Below are positions 41,563-50,819 of a DNA stretch of 64,000 nucleotides, one piece after another; position 1 is the first letter of the stretch; every line of letters begins with the position of its first letter. The translations under genes and the position numbers were made by a program. Below the pieces are notes generated by a model that saw only the letters and a list, made by a program, of their open reading frames with translations, searched no databases and was not told the DNA's origin. Origin of the DNA: JAFLCM01 sp964510955 (GTDB lineage: Bacteria > Planctomycetota > Phycisphaerae > Phycisphaerales > UBA1924); contig CAZEDW010000003.1 in assembly GCA_964510955.1 (NCBI GenBank), positions 1 through 64,000 on the forward strand, in the 5' to 3' direction.

Positions 41563-42645
41563 TCAGTACGCGAAGTTGGCGTTCGGGTCGCTGGAGCCGA
41601 AGGAGACGCCGCCGCTGTTGCCGCTGATGAGCGAGGGGCAGAGCGCCGCGTTGACAACGTAGCAGGCGTTGCCGCTGGAGACGGAGTAGTTGCTGGTGTT
41701 GTCGGCGCAGGTGTTGCGGTGGATGAGGTTGCCCGTGCCGTTGACCCAGATGCCGGTGTCCGCGCCGGTGCAGTTGTTGCCCTCGATGCGGTTGGCGGTG
41801 CCCGAAGCGTGGACGCCGGCGCCGCTGCCGCTGACATAGCCGTTCTCCGCCGCGTTGTTGCCGAACACGCGGCAGCGGCTGGCGACCTCCACGCCGTGCC
41901 AGTGGTTGCGCGTGAGGCTGCAGTTGGAGACCAGCGAGTTGCTGCCGGCGGAGACGCCGTTGAACAGGTTCCCGTCCGCGGTGCAGTCGGTCACGGTGCA
42001 CTGGCCGTCCATGTAGAAGCCGTGCGCCTTGTTGCTCTCGGCGGTGCAGTGCGCGAAGGTGACGGCCGACGTGCCGCCGAATCCCGGGCCGTTGTTCCAC
42101 GAGCTCACGCAGTCGGTCACCACCGCGGAGTCTCCGACGTTGATGCCCGCTCCGCCGCAGTTGGTGACGGTGAGGTTCGAGACCCGGTGGTTGCGCCCTG
42201 ACCCGTTGCTGAGGTTGACGCCGGCGCCGCCCCAATCAACGATGTTGCCGTTGGTGATGGTGACGTTGTTGTAGAACCCGCTGCCGGGGATGGTGATGCA
42301 TTCCAGCGAGCCGGGGACGCCGGCGAAGGTGTAGCCCCGCATGTCGATGGTCACGTTGCTGCAGGCGACGACGATGCCCGCCTTGCCGCTGACGCCGGTG
42401 ACGCTCTGCGTAAAGTAATAGGAGCCGGGCTGAGTGATCCTGAAGAACGCGGTGGAGTCGCCCAGGGCCGTGGTCCAGTTGAGCGGGATCCGGGGCTCGA
42501 CCTGGTCGAGCGTCTTCATGCTGGGCGCGACCGGGCCGGGGGGCGGGGTGAGCGAGCCGGCGAAGGCCGCGGAGACGATCAGGGCGGGCGCGGCCAGCGC
42601 GACGGCGCCGGCCCGGGCAAGCGGGTGTGCGGGGGTGAGCGGCAT
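41563..42645 (-). CDS. Exported right-handed beta-helix protein
   Basis: From ATG 42643-42645 (GAGGA eight bases upstream; ATG 42651 is too close to it) the product is 360 residues. A signal peptide (ARAGAVALAAPALIVSAAFA) is followed by about nine parallel beta-helix turns rich in Asn, Gly and Cys, for example CSNVTIDMRGYTFAGVPG, GRNHRVSNLTVTNCGGAGIN and TADGNLFNGVSAGSNSLVSN. These are NosD/PbH1-type repeats seen in polysaccharide lyases and adhesins. No catalytic residue set could be identified. It lies in a block of exported proteins on the same strand and has no dockerin motif. Confidence 0.82.
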   Translation of the reverse strand: MPLTPAHPLARAGAVALAAPALIVSAAFAGSLTPPPGPVAPSMKTLDQVEPRIPLNWTTALGDSTAFFRITQPGSYYFTQSVTGVSGKAGIVVACSNVTIDMRGYTFAGVPGSLECITIPGSGFYNNVTITNGNIVDWGGAGVNLSNGSGRNHRVSNLTVTNCGGAGINVGDSAVVTDCVSSWNNGPGFGGTSAVTFAHCTAESNKAHGFYMDGQCTVTDCTADGNLFNGVSAGSNSLVSNCSLTRNHWHGVEVASRCRVFGNNAAENGYVSGSGAGVHASGTANRIEGNNCTGADTGIWVNGTGNLIHRNTCADNTSNYSVSSGNACYVVNAALCPSLISGNSGGVSFGSSDPNANFAY

Positions 42646-42828
42646 TTCCATGGTCCTCGTGGTCTGGGCCGCCGCTCGCCTGACGACCCACGATCGGGTT
42701 CGGTCAGGTGCCGGGCGGCGTGTCCAACGGAGGGGACATGCGACGACCGGTGCTCACAGGGCTAGCCCCCGGCAAGAGTTTTGTCGCCGGACATCCCACC
42801 GATCCTGACTTGCCCGGAAACCCTCGTC

Positions 42829-44382
42829 TTACGGGCACGGCGTGCCGAAGCTGCCGAGCACGATGGTCAGGTCGGCGGTGTTGATCACACCGTCACCGTT
42901 GACGTCGCCGCTGGTGAACGGCGGCACGTTGTTGCCGAAGTTTCCCAGCACAAAGACCAGGTCGGAGGTGCCGATGGGGCCGCCGCCGCCGGAGAGGTTG
43001 GGCAGGACCGTAAGGGTGATGTGGTTGGTGTCCACCGGGGCGCACCCGCCGGTGTGACGGCAGAAATACTCGCCGGCGTCGGCCATCGACAGGTTGGAGA
43101 TTGACAGCGAGGTTGTCTGCGTTCCGGAGAACGTCGAACCGTACAGGCCCGGGCCGTTGGCCAGGCTGACGTCGACATAGCCGGTGCCCTGCGGAACGCG
43201 CTTGAACCACTGGCGCGTGACCATCGTGGAGAAGCCTGAGGGGGGCGACGAGAACGACGTGATGACCGCCGTCGCGTGGGCGCACTTGGTGGTATTGATC
43301 GGCTGCAGGTCGATCCGCGGCCCGCACAACGGTTGTATGCCCCGGACCAACCATGACGATGGCGAGCTCTGGTAAGTGCCCCAGCCTGTGAGCGTGGTCC
43401 CGTCGTGGCTGATGCCCGCGCAGCGCGTCAGCACCCAGCCGTTCAGGTTGACGCCCATGGCGGGCAGCAGGTCGTTCAGGTCAGTCCAGCCGTAGGTGTC
43501 GGTGTATACGCCGGCGTGGGTGTCGTAGAAGTTCGGGCCCACGATGACGTTGCCGACGATGGCGAGGCCGTCAGGGGTGAGGTCGTTGGCCAGCGCGCCG
43601 AGGCCGAAGAACGGCGGGGCGAGTTCCTCGGTCCCGCCGCCGGGCGTCCAGCGGAAGGCACGGTCGAACTGCGATGTGTAGGACGCCGTGCCGACCACGA
43701 TCGAGCCGGTCGTGTTGGAGGCGTTGGGGACCATCTGCGTCGGGTTCTGGAGCGTGGGGATTGCCTGGGCCGGGAATCCGGTGGCCCATCGTGTCGGCGC
43801 CGATTGGCCGGTCATGGCGATGACCGTGACCCCAAACACCACGTTCCCGTCGCCGCTGATGCACAGTCCCTGAGCGTGCGTGCCGTCGGCGAGCGGGAGG
43901 AGTTGCTGCATCTGACCGGTGGATTGCAGCCAGCGGAACGCGTGGTAGGTGCCGCCATTGTTGAAGTAGCTGAACCCCGCGACCGCCTGCCCGTTGTCGC
44001 TGACGGCGCGGGCCGAGGAGGTGTTGTCGCCCGGCAGCGTCCCCAGATCGTGCAGGGTGTTGCCCGGCAGGAACCGCGTGGCGCGGAAGCTGCCGTAGTA
44101 GTAGTTGCCGACGACGACCGACCCGTTGGCCGAGAGGTTGTAGACATCGCCCGCGCCGCCGCCGAGGTTCTGCATGCCCAGGGTGGTGTCCCACTTGAAG
44201 CCGGCGCAGCCGCCGACGCCGCACACGGCGGACCCGTCACCGCTGATCGCGCTGGGGATGCCCTGGCCGCACGGGTTGTTGCCGGGGTCCAGGGTGTTCC
44301 CGAGGCTGAAGATCACCGGCGCGGCGCCGGCGCCGGCGGCGAGCACAAGCAGGGCAACGACGGGGCGCGCGACGCGGGTCAT
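42829..44382 (-). CDS. Exported HAF-repeat/Ig-like protein with dockerin tail (paralogue A)
   Basis: The 517-residue protein has a signal peptide (ARPVVALLVLAAGAGAAP). Residues about 25-345 consist of HAF-type beta-propeller-like repeats: AISGDGSAVCGVGGCAGFKW, LSANGSVVVGNYYYGSFRAT, TWTPGG-like WTPGGGTEELAPP and HDGTTLTGWGTY, i.e. the repeating DG..V.G....AFRW pattern. An Ig-like domain follows (TTSLSISNLSMADAGEYFCR). The C-terminus has two dockerin-like half repeats, first IGTSDLVFVLGNFG, then GDVNGDGVINTADLTIVLG. ATG 44380-44382 has AGGA upstream. It is tandem to a paralogue at 44450-45991, and both probably act outside the cell. Enzymatic activity not recognised. Confidence 0.85.
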   Translation of the reverse strand: MTRVARPVVALLVLAAGAGAAPVIFSLGNTLDPGNNPCGQGIPSAISGDGSAVCGVGGCAGFKWDTTLGMQNLGGGAGDVYNLSANGSVVVGNYYYGSFRATRFLPGNTLHDLGTLPGDNTSSARAVSDNGQAVAGFSYFNNGGTYHAFRWLQSTGQMQQLLPLADGTHAQGLCISGDGNVVFGVTVIAMTGQSAPTRWATGFPAQAIPTLQNPTQMVPNASNTTGSIVVGTASYTSQFDRAFRWTPGGGTEELAPPFFGLGALANDLTPDGLAIVGNVIVGPNFYDTHAGVYTDTYGWTDLNDLLPAMGVNLNGWVLTRCAGISHDGTTLTGWGTYQSSPSSWLVRGIQPLCGPRIDLQPINTTKCAHATAVITSFSSPPSGFSTMVTRQWFKRVPQGTGYVDVSLANGPGLYGSTFSGTQTTSLSISNLSMADAGEYFCRHTGGCAPVDTNHITLTVLPNLSGGGGPIGTSDLVFVLGNFGNNVPPFTSGDVNGDGVINTADLTIVLGSFGTPCP

Positions 44383-44449
44383 GACGATCGTCCTTTCGTA
44401 ACTCTCAGCGAAGACTGAGGCCGGCGGGCCGGCGGGGAGAGATTTGGAT

Positions 44450-45991
44450 TCACGGGCACGGCACGCCGAAGTTGCCCAGCACGATGGTGAGATCAGCGGT
44501 GTTGATCACACCGTCGCCGTTAACGTCACCGCTCGTGTAGGGCTGCACGTTGTTTCCAAAGTTGCCCAACACCAGAACCAAGTCGGCGGTGCCGATCGGG
44601 CCGCCGTTACCGGAGAGGTTGGGGAGTACCGTCAGGATGACGTGGTCGGTATCGGTGGTGGCGCAGCCGCCGGTGAGACGGCAGAAATACTCGCCGGCGT
44701 CGGCCATGGACGTATTGGCGATGGTCAGGCCCGTCGTAAAGGCCCCGCTGAGGGTGGAGCCGTTGGGCGTCACACCGTTATTGAGCGCCATGTCGACGAA
44801 GCCGGTGCCCGAGGGCACGCGTTTGTACCAGCGTTTGAGGAGTGTCAGGCTGTTGTTGGGCGAGGTGGCAATGGTGTAGAGGACCGAGGCGGCGTGGGCG
44901 CACTTGGTCGTGTCCACGGGCTGCACGTCAATCCTCGGGCCGCAGAGCGACGGCAGGTTGCGAGCGATCCAGGTGACCTGGCTGTTGTTGAACGTGCCGG
45001 TGCCCATGATGGTGGTGCCGTCGTCGCTGACGCCCCCGCACTGGTGGAGCACCCAGCCGTTCATGTTGATTCCAAGTGCCGGAAGATAGTCGTTGAGGTC
45101 CGTCCAGCCGTACGAGTCGTTCCAGAACGCGGCCCTCTCGTCGGTGGGGTTGGGGCCCCAGATGACCTTTCCGACGACCGCGAGGCCGCCCGGAGTTGTG
45201 TCGAGCGCGACGGCGCCCCCGGAGAGCGGGGGCGCGAAAAGCTCTTCGGGGTTGTTGCCGGGAGCCCACCGGAATGGTTGCAGTGGAGTGGTGTAGTTGA
45301 AAGTGCTGTAGCCGACGACAACGGTGCCCGATGGGTCCGTCGCCGACGCGACGGCGATGTTGGTGCCGGGCAGTTGCGGCATCAGGTCGGGCGGGGGCCC
45401 GACGCGCCAGCGGATGCAGGCGGTGCCTGATCCGGTGTAGCCGTAGCCGACGATCGCCGAGCCGTCGCCTGACACATGTGAGCCGCCGTAGCCCGCGATG
45501 CCGGCGGGTTGGACAAGCGCCTGCATCACACCTGGGGACTGCTGCCAGCGAAAACCGCGGACCTGCCCGGCGCCGGTGTTGTAAGAGATGCCGGCGACGA
45601 CGGAGCCGTCAGCGCTCACGCCTCGGGCGGTGGACAGGTCGTCAAACGGCGGGATGGTGCCGAGATCCTGGACGACGTTGCCCGGCAGCAGGCGGGCGGC
45701 GTGCGAGCCAAAGTCGCCGACCGCGATCGTCCCGCTGGACGAGATTGCGTAGAGCCGCAGCCACCCCGCGCCTGGGTTCTGCATCCCAAGGGCGCTCGAC
45801 CACACAAACGCATTGCAACCCAAACCGCATACCGCGCCGCCGCCGGCGCTGAGGGCCATCGGAGTGGGGACGCCGCAGGGGTTGTTGCTGGTATCCACAA
45901 CGGGCCCGATGCTGAAGATGACCGGCGCGGCCCCGGCGGTGACGGAGACAATGTGGATCAACAGGGCGAAGGAGGAAACGCGAATCGTCAT
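44450..45991 (-). CDS. Exported HAF-repeat/Ig-like protein with dockerin tail (paralogue B)
   Basis: This 513-residue protein follows the same plan as its neighbour: signal peptide ending AGAAP, then VIFSIGPVVDTSNNPCGVPT, HAF-type repeats such as SSSGTIAVGDFGSHAARLLP and HVSGDGSAIVGYGYTG, the Ig-like segment TTGLTIANTSMADAGEYFCR, and the double tail IGTADLVLVLGNFG with GDVNGDGVINTADLTIVLG. About half the residues appear identical to paralogue A by eye, highest in the Ig-like and dockerin parts. GGAGA lies upstream of ATG 45989-45991. A 67-base gap separates it from paralogue A, which it precedes in transcription, so the two form a tandem duplication. Confidence 0.85.
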   Translation of the reverse strand: MTIRVSSFALLIHIVSVTAGAAPVIFSIGPVVDTSNNPCGVPTPMALSAGGGAVCGLGCNAFVWSSALGMQNPGAGWLRLYAISSSGTIAVGDFGSHAARLLPGNVVQDLGTIPPFDDLSTARGVSADGSVVAGISYNTGAGQVRGFRWQQSPGVMQALVQPAGIAGYGGSHVSGDGSAIVGYGYTGSGTACIRWRVGPPPDLMPQLPGTNIAVASATDPSGTVVVGYSTFNYTTPLQPFRWAPGNNPEELFAPPLSGGAVALDTTPGGLAVVGKVIWGPNPTDERAAFWNDSYGWTDLNDYLPALGINMNGWVLHQCGGVSDDGTTIMGTGTFNNSQVTWIARNLPSLCGPRIDVQPVDTTKCAHAASVLYTIATSPNNSLTLLKRWYKRVPSGTGFVDMALNNGVTPNGSTLSGAFTTGLTIANTSMADAGEYFCRLTGGCATTDTDHVILTVLPNLSGNGGPIGTADLVLVLGNFGNNVQPYTSGDVNGDGVINTADLTIVLGNFGVPCP

Positions 45992-46320
45992 GGTTTTCTC
46001 CGAGCTCCGATTTCACGCGAAAGACACCAGGAGTTCCCGTCAGACCGACCAATTGAATAGCGGCCCGGCGCGCAACTCGCTCCGGGTGTCTTGTCGGGAG
46101 GTCAAGGGACCTTGCAGCCGCTGTCACCGTCCGGGTCACGGGCGCCGCGGCAGGCCCCCGCATCGCGGTTCCTGCGGTGGCGAGGGTAGTTACCAGACCT
46201 TCGAGAGCTGGATCGCGGGGCCTGTGCGCCCGAGATCAAGCCGCGTCCAAGCTCGACCGGTCGGGAGGTCGAGGGCCGGCTCGTCTGATCTGTCAGTGGA
46301 CCGGCGCCGAATGTCGGCGC
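45992..46320. other. Intergenic region with one hairpin
   Basis: The 329 bases between paralogue B and the DUF1444 gene carry no gene I can support. A perfect 7-bp stem with 3-base loop stands at 46304-46320 (GCGCCGA-ATG-TCGGCGC), directly after the stop of the DUF1444 gene on the minus strand, and may act as a weak terminator without T-run. The promoter for the exported pair should also lie here. Confidence 0.45.
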
Positions 46321-47118
46321 TTAAGCCGCGATCCCCTCGGTCCCCGCCACGCCGTCGCGCGTGACATAGAAAAACCGATTGGTGATCGGGTACGGCAGGC
46401 GCATGTAGTCGTGATTCACCCGCCCCTGCACCTTCTGCACGAACCCGGTCGGATTGGGGCTCATGGCAAGGAACATGTCGCGCGAGGGCGTGGCGACGAG
46501 AAAGTCGCCGCCGAGCTTGGGCGCGAGGGTCTCGAAGAGGTGGGTGAGCAGCAGGCGTGAGGCGTCGTAGCCGTCCTGCAGCGCGAGCACCATCGCCCGC
46601 CCGCCCTCCTCGCTTTCGAGGGTGCGGAACTCGAGCTCAGGGCTGTACCGCTCGAGGTTGGCGCGGGCGACTTCTTCCAGATCGTCCACCGTCCGCCCCC
46701 AGCGGATCATCTGCTCGGTCGTCACGCTCACCGTCATGTGCGGCATGTCGATGACGAAAACCACGCTCGTGCCGTTCACCCACGGGATGTGCGCCACCAT
46801 CTCCGCCGACAGGTGCTTGAAGATGCTGTCGGGCTGGATTCGGGGCATGATGCGGGTCTTGGCCAGGTCCCAGGGCATGGCGGCGACACCGAGCGTCTCT
46901 TCGTCGAACAGGTGATCGAGGTACTGCTCGACGATCTCGACGCCGCGGTCCTTGTCGGCGTTGACCAGGCGGTGCAGGTTCTCAAGGTCGAGCCGGCGCC
47001 CGTTCACGACCAGCTCGCGCGGGCCGGTGAGCTTGACGTCCAGCTCGGGCTTCAGGCGCGTGAGCAGGTCCAGGACCTTCTCGGCAAACGCCTCGGGCTC
47101 TTTGGGCATGCGCGGCAT
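46321..47118 (-). CDS. DUF1444-like cytoplasmic protein
   Basis: The 265-residue product from ATG 47116-47118 (AGGA at good spacing) is soluble. FAEKVLDLLTRLKPELDVKL, then ELVVNGRRLDLENLHRLV and VEIVEQYLDHLFDEETLGV, resemble the start of DUF1444 (YtpQ-like) proteins, and the later MTVSVTTEQMIRWGRTVDDL and the region GGDFLVATPSRDMFLAMSPN match the same family. Function unknown. The open frame continues about 100 codons upstream through basic low-complexity sequence that I do not regard as coding. Confidence 0.75.
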   Translation of the reverse strand: MPRMPKEPEAFAEKVLDLLTRLKPELDVKLTGPRELVVNGRRLDLENLHRLVNADKDRGVEIVEQYLDHLFDEETLGVAAMPWDLAKTRIMPRIQPDSIFKHLSAEMVAHIPWVNGTSVVFVIDMPHMTVSVTTEQMIRWGRTVDDLEEVARANLERYSPELEFRTLESEEGGRAMVLALQDGYDASRLLLTHLFETLAPKLGGDFLVATPSRDMFLAMSPNPTGFVQKVQGRVNHDYMRLPYPITNRFFYVTRDGVAGTEGIAA

Positions 47119-47465
47119 GATCGCGTTCCTGTATGCGGACGTGGCTGACGTGCTTCCATCGCCCGGTGCAGCCCCGCGGCTTCCGGGCGCCCGGCGCGCG
47201 CGGCGCCGGGGCCTGTGCTGTATCGGTAGTTCGATCCGCAGCCGCCACAGGGTTGTTGCCGACAGAGCGCGGGTTGCCAGTAGTTGGTGCAGCCTTTGCG
47301 CCCGACCCGCGTTGCAACGCCGTGGGGCGCGGTTTGCGTCGCGCGGGTGCGGAAGTTGCGCCGTCCGAGAATCAAACGTCGCATCGGTCGCCATCGCGCG
47401 CGAGTGTCCCCGCGCGGTTATTCGCCGGGTTCGCATTTACCTACAATGGGCCCGGAACGCCGCGC
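47119..47465. other. Divergent intergenic region
   Basis: The 347 bases lie between the DUF1444-like gene (minus) and kdsA (plus). Frames remain open on both strands because of GC content but have no recognisable domain. A TTACCTACAATGGGCC stretch lies 20-30 bases before kdsA and contains a TACAAT-like -10 word at 47440-47445; no good -35 partner was found. Confidence 0.4.
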
Positions 47466-48329
47466 ATGAACCGCACCTGCACCATCCAGTCCTCGACGAC
47501 CGCACCCTTGGCAATCGGCCCGGGGCGACCCCTGGCGGTGATCGCGGGCCCTTGCGTCCTGGAATCGCTGGAACTTGCCCTGAGAGTCGGCGAAGTGCTG
47601 CGCGACGCGTGCGCCGCACACTCGCTGCCCTACATCTTCAAGGCCAGCTTCGACAAGGCCAACCGCACCAGCATCGGCTCCAAGCGCGGGCCGGGGATGG
47701 AGGAGGGACTGGGCGCCCTGGCCCGCGTGCGCGCCAAGCTCGGCGTGCCGGTGACAACCGACATCCACTCGCCCGAGCAGGCCGAGCCGGCCGCCCGCGT
47801 CGTGGACATCCTGCAGATCCCCGCGTTTCTCTGCCGCCAGACCGACCTTCTGCTCGCCGCCGGCGAGGCCGCAGCACGCCACGGGCGGGCGGTCAACGTC
47901 AAGAAGGGGCAGTTCCTCTCACCCGCCGAGATGATCGGGCCGGTCAACAAGCTCGCCCAGGCCGGCTGCACCAACATCATCCTCACCGAGCGCGGCACGT
48001 TCTTCGGCTACGGGCGGCTCGTCAACGACTTCATCGGCGTGGGCGACCTCATGGAGCTCGACTGCCCCGGAGGCCCGCCCCCCGTTTGCTTCGACTGCAC
48101 CCACTCGGCCCAGCTGCCCGGCGCCGGCGCGGGGGTGACGGCGGGGCGGCGCGAGCGCGTGCCGCTCCTGGCCAGGGCCGCGGTGGCCGCGGGCGTGCAC
48201 GCGGTGTTCCTGGAGTGTCACCCGGACCCGGACCGTGCCCAGAGCGACGCCGCGACGCAGCTGAGGCTGGAAGACGTCGCGCCGCTGCTGGCGACACTCG
48301 CCCGCATCCGGCGGGCGTTCACCCAGTAG
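47466..48329 (+). CDS. kdsA: 3-deoxy-8-phosphooctulonate (KDO-8-P) synthase
   Basis: The 287-residue protein has the KdsA/DAHP-synthase TIM-barrel fold. Motifs seen are LAVIAGPCVLESLELALR, YIFKASFDKANRTSIGSKRG (phosphoenolpyruvate and arabinose-5-phosphate binding), VTTDIHSPEQAEPAARVVDI, QIPAFLCRQTDLLLAAG, VNVKKGQFLSPAEMIGPV, LTERGTFFGYGRLVNDF and FDCTHSAQLPG, then AVFLECHPDPDRAQSDA. It makes KDO-8-phosphate for lipopolysaccharide, showing that the organism can build an LPS core. An in-frame upstream extension to 47133 is not needed: ATG 47466 gives the normal family length. The aminotransferase follows by 22 bases. Confidence 0.96.
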   Translation: MNRTCTIQSSTTAPLAIGPGRPLAVIAGPCVLESLELALRVGEVLRDACAAHSLPYIFKASFDKANRTSIGSKRGPGMEEGLGALARVRAKLGVPVTTDIHSPEQAEPAARVVDILQIPAFLCRQTDLLLAAGEAAARHGRAVNVKKGQFLSPAEMIGPVNKLAQAGCTNIILTERGTFFGYGRLVNDFIGVGDLMELDCPGGPPPVCFDCTHSAQLPGAGAGVTAGRRERVPLLARAAVAAGVHAVFLECHPDPDRAQSDAATQLRLEDVAPLLATLARIRRAFTQ

Positions 48330-48351
48330 AAGCCGGACGAGCACCCCCGCC

Positions 48352-49569
48352 ATGCACCCCTGCTCCACCGAATGGTCCCTCACCCCGGGCGTGACGTTCC
48401 TCAACCACGGCTCCTTCGGCGCGACGCCCCGCGCGGTGCTGGCGGAGCAAGACCGCTTCCGGGCCGAGATGGAGGCTGAGCCGGTATGGTTCATGGTCGA
48501 GCGCCTCGAGCCGCTGCTGGATGACGCCCGCCGGGCCCTGGGCGGTTTCGTGAGCGCACGCCCTGAGGACCTCGTCTTTGTTCCCAACGCCACCGCCGCC
48601 GTCAACGCCGTCGTGCGTTCGATGGACCTCGTCCCCGGCGACGAGCTGCTGACGATCAACCACGCCTACAACGCCTGCATCAACGTGCTGCGGTACGTGA
48701 GCGAGCGCACCGGGGCAAAGGCCGTGATCTCAGAGCTCGAGCCATTCCCGACTTCCCCGGGGCAGATCGCCGAGGCGTTTCTGCGGCACGTCACGCCGCG
48801 CACAAAGCTGGCGATGGTGTGCCATGTCACCAGCCCGACGGCGCTGGTGGTGCCGGTGGAGACGCTTGTGCCGGCGCTGCAGTCTCGCGGCGTTCGAGTG
48901 CTGGTGGACGGCGCCCACGCGCCCGGGATGCTCGACGTCAATCTCACTTCGCTCAACGCCGATTACTACACCGCCAACCTGCACAAGTGGCTGTGCGCCC
49001 CCAAGGGCTGCGCGTTCCTGCACGTGCGTGACGACCGCCAGAGCGAGGTCCGGCCCCACATCATCTCTCACGGCATGAACTCGCGGCGCACCGAACGCTC
49101 GCGCTTCATGCTCGAGTTTGACTGGACCGGAACGCTCGACCCGACGGCGTGGCTGTGCGTGCCCGCGTGCATCAAGGCGATGGCAGACATCTGGAACCGT
49201 CACCATTCGGGCGGCGACACCCTGAGCCACGCCGATGCCTGGCGGGCCATCCGCGCGCGGAACCACGCGGTCTGTGCCGCGGGCAGGCGCGCCGTCGCCA
49301 CGGCGGCCGGCTCGACGTTGAAGACCCCCGAGTCGATGTTCGGCACCACCGCAACGATCCCCCTGCCCCCCGGACGCGGCGAACCGCCCAAACCCACGCC
49401 ATACCCCGACCCCATCCAGCGCCGCCTCATCGACGAGCTCGGGGTGCAGGTGCCGATCGTGCACTTCCCCGCCTGGCCAAACCGGCTCGTGCGCATCAGC
49501 ACGCAGCTCTACAACAACGAGGCCGATTATGACCGCCTCGCGGAGGGGCTGAAGCGACTGCTGTCGTGA
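48352..49569 (+). CDS. Class V aminotransferase, isopenicillin-N epimerase-like
   Basis: The 405-residue PLP enzyme begins with the family N-terminus VTFLNHGSFGATPRAVLAEQ, continues with DLVFVPNATAAVNAVVRSM, VCHVTSPTALVVPVETLVPA, LVDGAHAPGMLDVNLTSLNA and the PLP-lysine region YYTANLHKWLCAPKGCAFL. The C-terminal domain ends VPIVHFPAWPNRLVRISTQLYNN. This is the CefD/isopenicillin-N-epimerase-like group, which includes desulfurase- and hydrolase-type enzymes, so the reaction cannot be named. It follows kdsA closely but has no obvious link to KDO. Confidence 0.88.
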   Translation: MHPCSTEWSLTPGVTFLNHGSFGATPRAVLAEQDRFRAEMEAEPVWFMVERLEPLLDDARRALGGFVSARPEDLVFVPNATAAVNAVVRSMDLVPGDELLTINHAYNACINVLRYVSERTGAKAVISELEPFPTSPGQIAEAFLRHVTPRTKLAMVCHVTSPTALVVPVETLVPALQSRGVRVLVDGAHAPGMLDVNLTSLNADYYTANLHKWLCAPKGCAFLHVRDDRQSEVRPHIISHGMNSRRTERSRFMLEFDWTGTLDPTAWLCVPACIKAMADIWNRHHSGGDTLSHADAWRAIRARNHAVCAAGRRAVATAAGSTLKTPESMFGTTATIPLPPGRGEPPKPTPYPDPIQRRLIDELGVQVPIVHFPAWPNRLVRISTQLYNNEADYDRLAEGLKRLLS

Positions 49570-49571
49570 AC

Positions 49572-49598
49572 GAGCGCGAGCCCCAGGGCGGGGCGCTC
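49572..49598. terminator. Hairpin between convergent genes
   Basis: GAGCG (49572-49576) with CGCTC (49594-49598) and inner CCCC/GGGG pairs form an interrupted GC hairpin between the convergent aminotransferase and DUF4870 genes. No T-run follows, so a terminator role is only possible. Confidence 0.3.
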
Positions 49599-50079
49599 AG
49601 CCCAGGAACCGGATGCACATCGGGTAGCGGTAGAACTCGCCGCGCTTGGCCGCGACGGCGCCGCTGATGCACCCCACCAGCGTGATCGCCACCACGCCCA
49701 GGTGCAGCAGGCTGGAGAGCGTGTGGGGGACGCCCTGCCCGTGGCTCGCCGAATCCAGGAACCACACGGCGCAGGAATAGCACGTCAGCGAGATCTGAAA
49801 GTTCACCGATTCGCGCCCGTGATCGTCCAGGTACGGCGCCGTCGGCGCCTTGATCCGCCAGAGGATGACCGAGGTGATCAGCCCCAGAAACGGCACCTCT
49901 CCACCGGTCAGGCTGAGCAGCCCGGCGAGGTGGTTGAACATGGTCCAGGTGCGCTCCTCACCGGTCGCGGCGGGGTCGCTGTGGCGGCCCGAACGACCCT
50001 GCGCGGGGCCCGCGGGCTGCCCGGGGGCGCCCGGCGGCGGCGCGGGTGTTGGAGGAGGTTCTTGTGCCACGGCTTGCAC
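49597..50079 (-). CDS. DUF4870 membrane protein
   Basis: The 160-residue protein starts at GTG 50077-50079. After a Pro/Gly-rich N-terminus of about 40 residues comes the DUF4870 pattern: WTMFNHLAGLLSLTGGEVPF, LITSVILWRIKAPTAPYLDD, the HGRESVNFQISLTCYS motif (family form: hgrealNfqlt) and two more spans ending CISGAVAAKRGEFYRYPMCI. It is an inner-membrane protein with unknown function. Confidence 0.88.
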   Translation of the reverse strand: MQAVAQEPPPTPAPPPGAPGQPAGPAQGRSGRHSDPAATGEERTWTMFNHLAGLLSLTGGEVPFLGLITSVILWRIKAPTAPYLDDHGRESVNFQISLTCYSCAVWFLDSASHGQGVPHTLSSLLHLGVVAITLVGCISGAVAAKRGEFYRYPMCIRFLG

Positions 50080-50112
50080 AAAGAGGATATTGGGAGGTGA
50101 CCGACCCCGATT

Positions 50113-50724
50113 TCAGCCGGGGCCTGGGGCACCGATTCCATAACGCCCCCACTGCGACCGCTGGATCTCTGGCCCCGGGTCCCGGTCGATCCCGGGGAAC
50201 TCGCCGAGAATCCCGCCGCCTTCACGCACGCGCGGGGGCAGCGCAAGGCCCGCGTCCTTCAGAACCCGTGCCATCCCGGAGTTCGAGTTGATTCCCAGCA
50301 GAGAATACCCCGCGGACCACACGCGGTCCCTGGTCAAGTCTTCAACCTGGCGCGCCGTGAGCCAGTACACGGCCTCGATCCGGTTATCCGCCTCGCCGAA
50401 CACGGGATGCAACGGCAACCCCGCGTTCATGCGGCACACGCGGCCCCCCAGCGCGGGGTCGCTCGGCGCGCGATAGTCGCGGCGGAGCGAGGCGTTGGTG
50501 AACTCGATGCGCGGCATCGTGCCGCCATTGGGTGCGGGTGCCTCGATCTGAAGGTAAAGGTGACGCCCGCGCCCAGCGACCACCCAGCTCCGCAGCTCGG
50601 CCCGGATCGTCGGCCGCGCGCCGGCCCCGCCGCGCCAGAGCGTGGCACCCAACACGCTGGTGAGCGCCATCGCCAGGATCAGCACGGGCAGGGTGTACGA
50701 GCGTGGAGCGGTGGGTGACCTCAT
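50113..50724 (-). CDS. Membrane-anchored protein of unknown function
   Basis: From ATG 50722-50724 the product is 203 residues with one N-terminal membrane span (TLPVLILAMALTSVLGATLW) and a soluble extracytoplasmic part that includes WVVAGRGRHLYLQIEAPAPN, the segment RIEFTNASLRRDYRAPSDPA and WLTARQVEDLTRDRVWSAGY. I recognise no family. A longer start at 50799 or 50853 would overlap the next gene's end. It lies 33 bases upstream of the DUF4870 gene and 95 bases after the glycosyltransferase gene on the same strand, so these three may be co-transcribed. Confidence 0.6.
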   Translation of the reverse strand: MRSPTAPRSYTLPVLILAMALTSVLGATLWRGGAGARPTIRAELRSWVVAGRGRHLYLQIEAPAPNGGTMPRIEFTNASLRRDYRAPSDPALGGRVCRMNAGLPLHPVFGEADNRIEAVYWLTARQVEDLTRDRVWSAGYSLLGINSNSGMARVLKDAGLALPPRVREGGGILGEFPGIDRDPGPEIQRSQWGRYGIGAPGPG

Positions 50725-50819
50725 TCGAGCGGCGGCGGCGGTTCTGATCAGGACCGGGCGGCGGCGAGCGCGGAGTCGCCAACCACCTCGGGCTTCCATG
50801 CTAGGAACTGAGGGGGCGA

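Noticed and set aside
47119..47436. N-terminal extension of the DUF1444-like protein
   Set aside because: The extra part is basic and low-complexity, and a good ribosome site precedes ATG 47116-47118.
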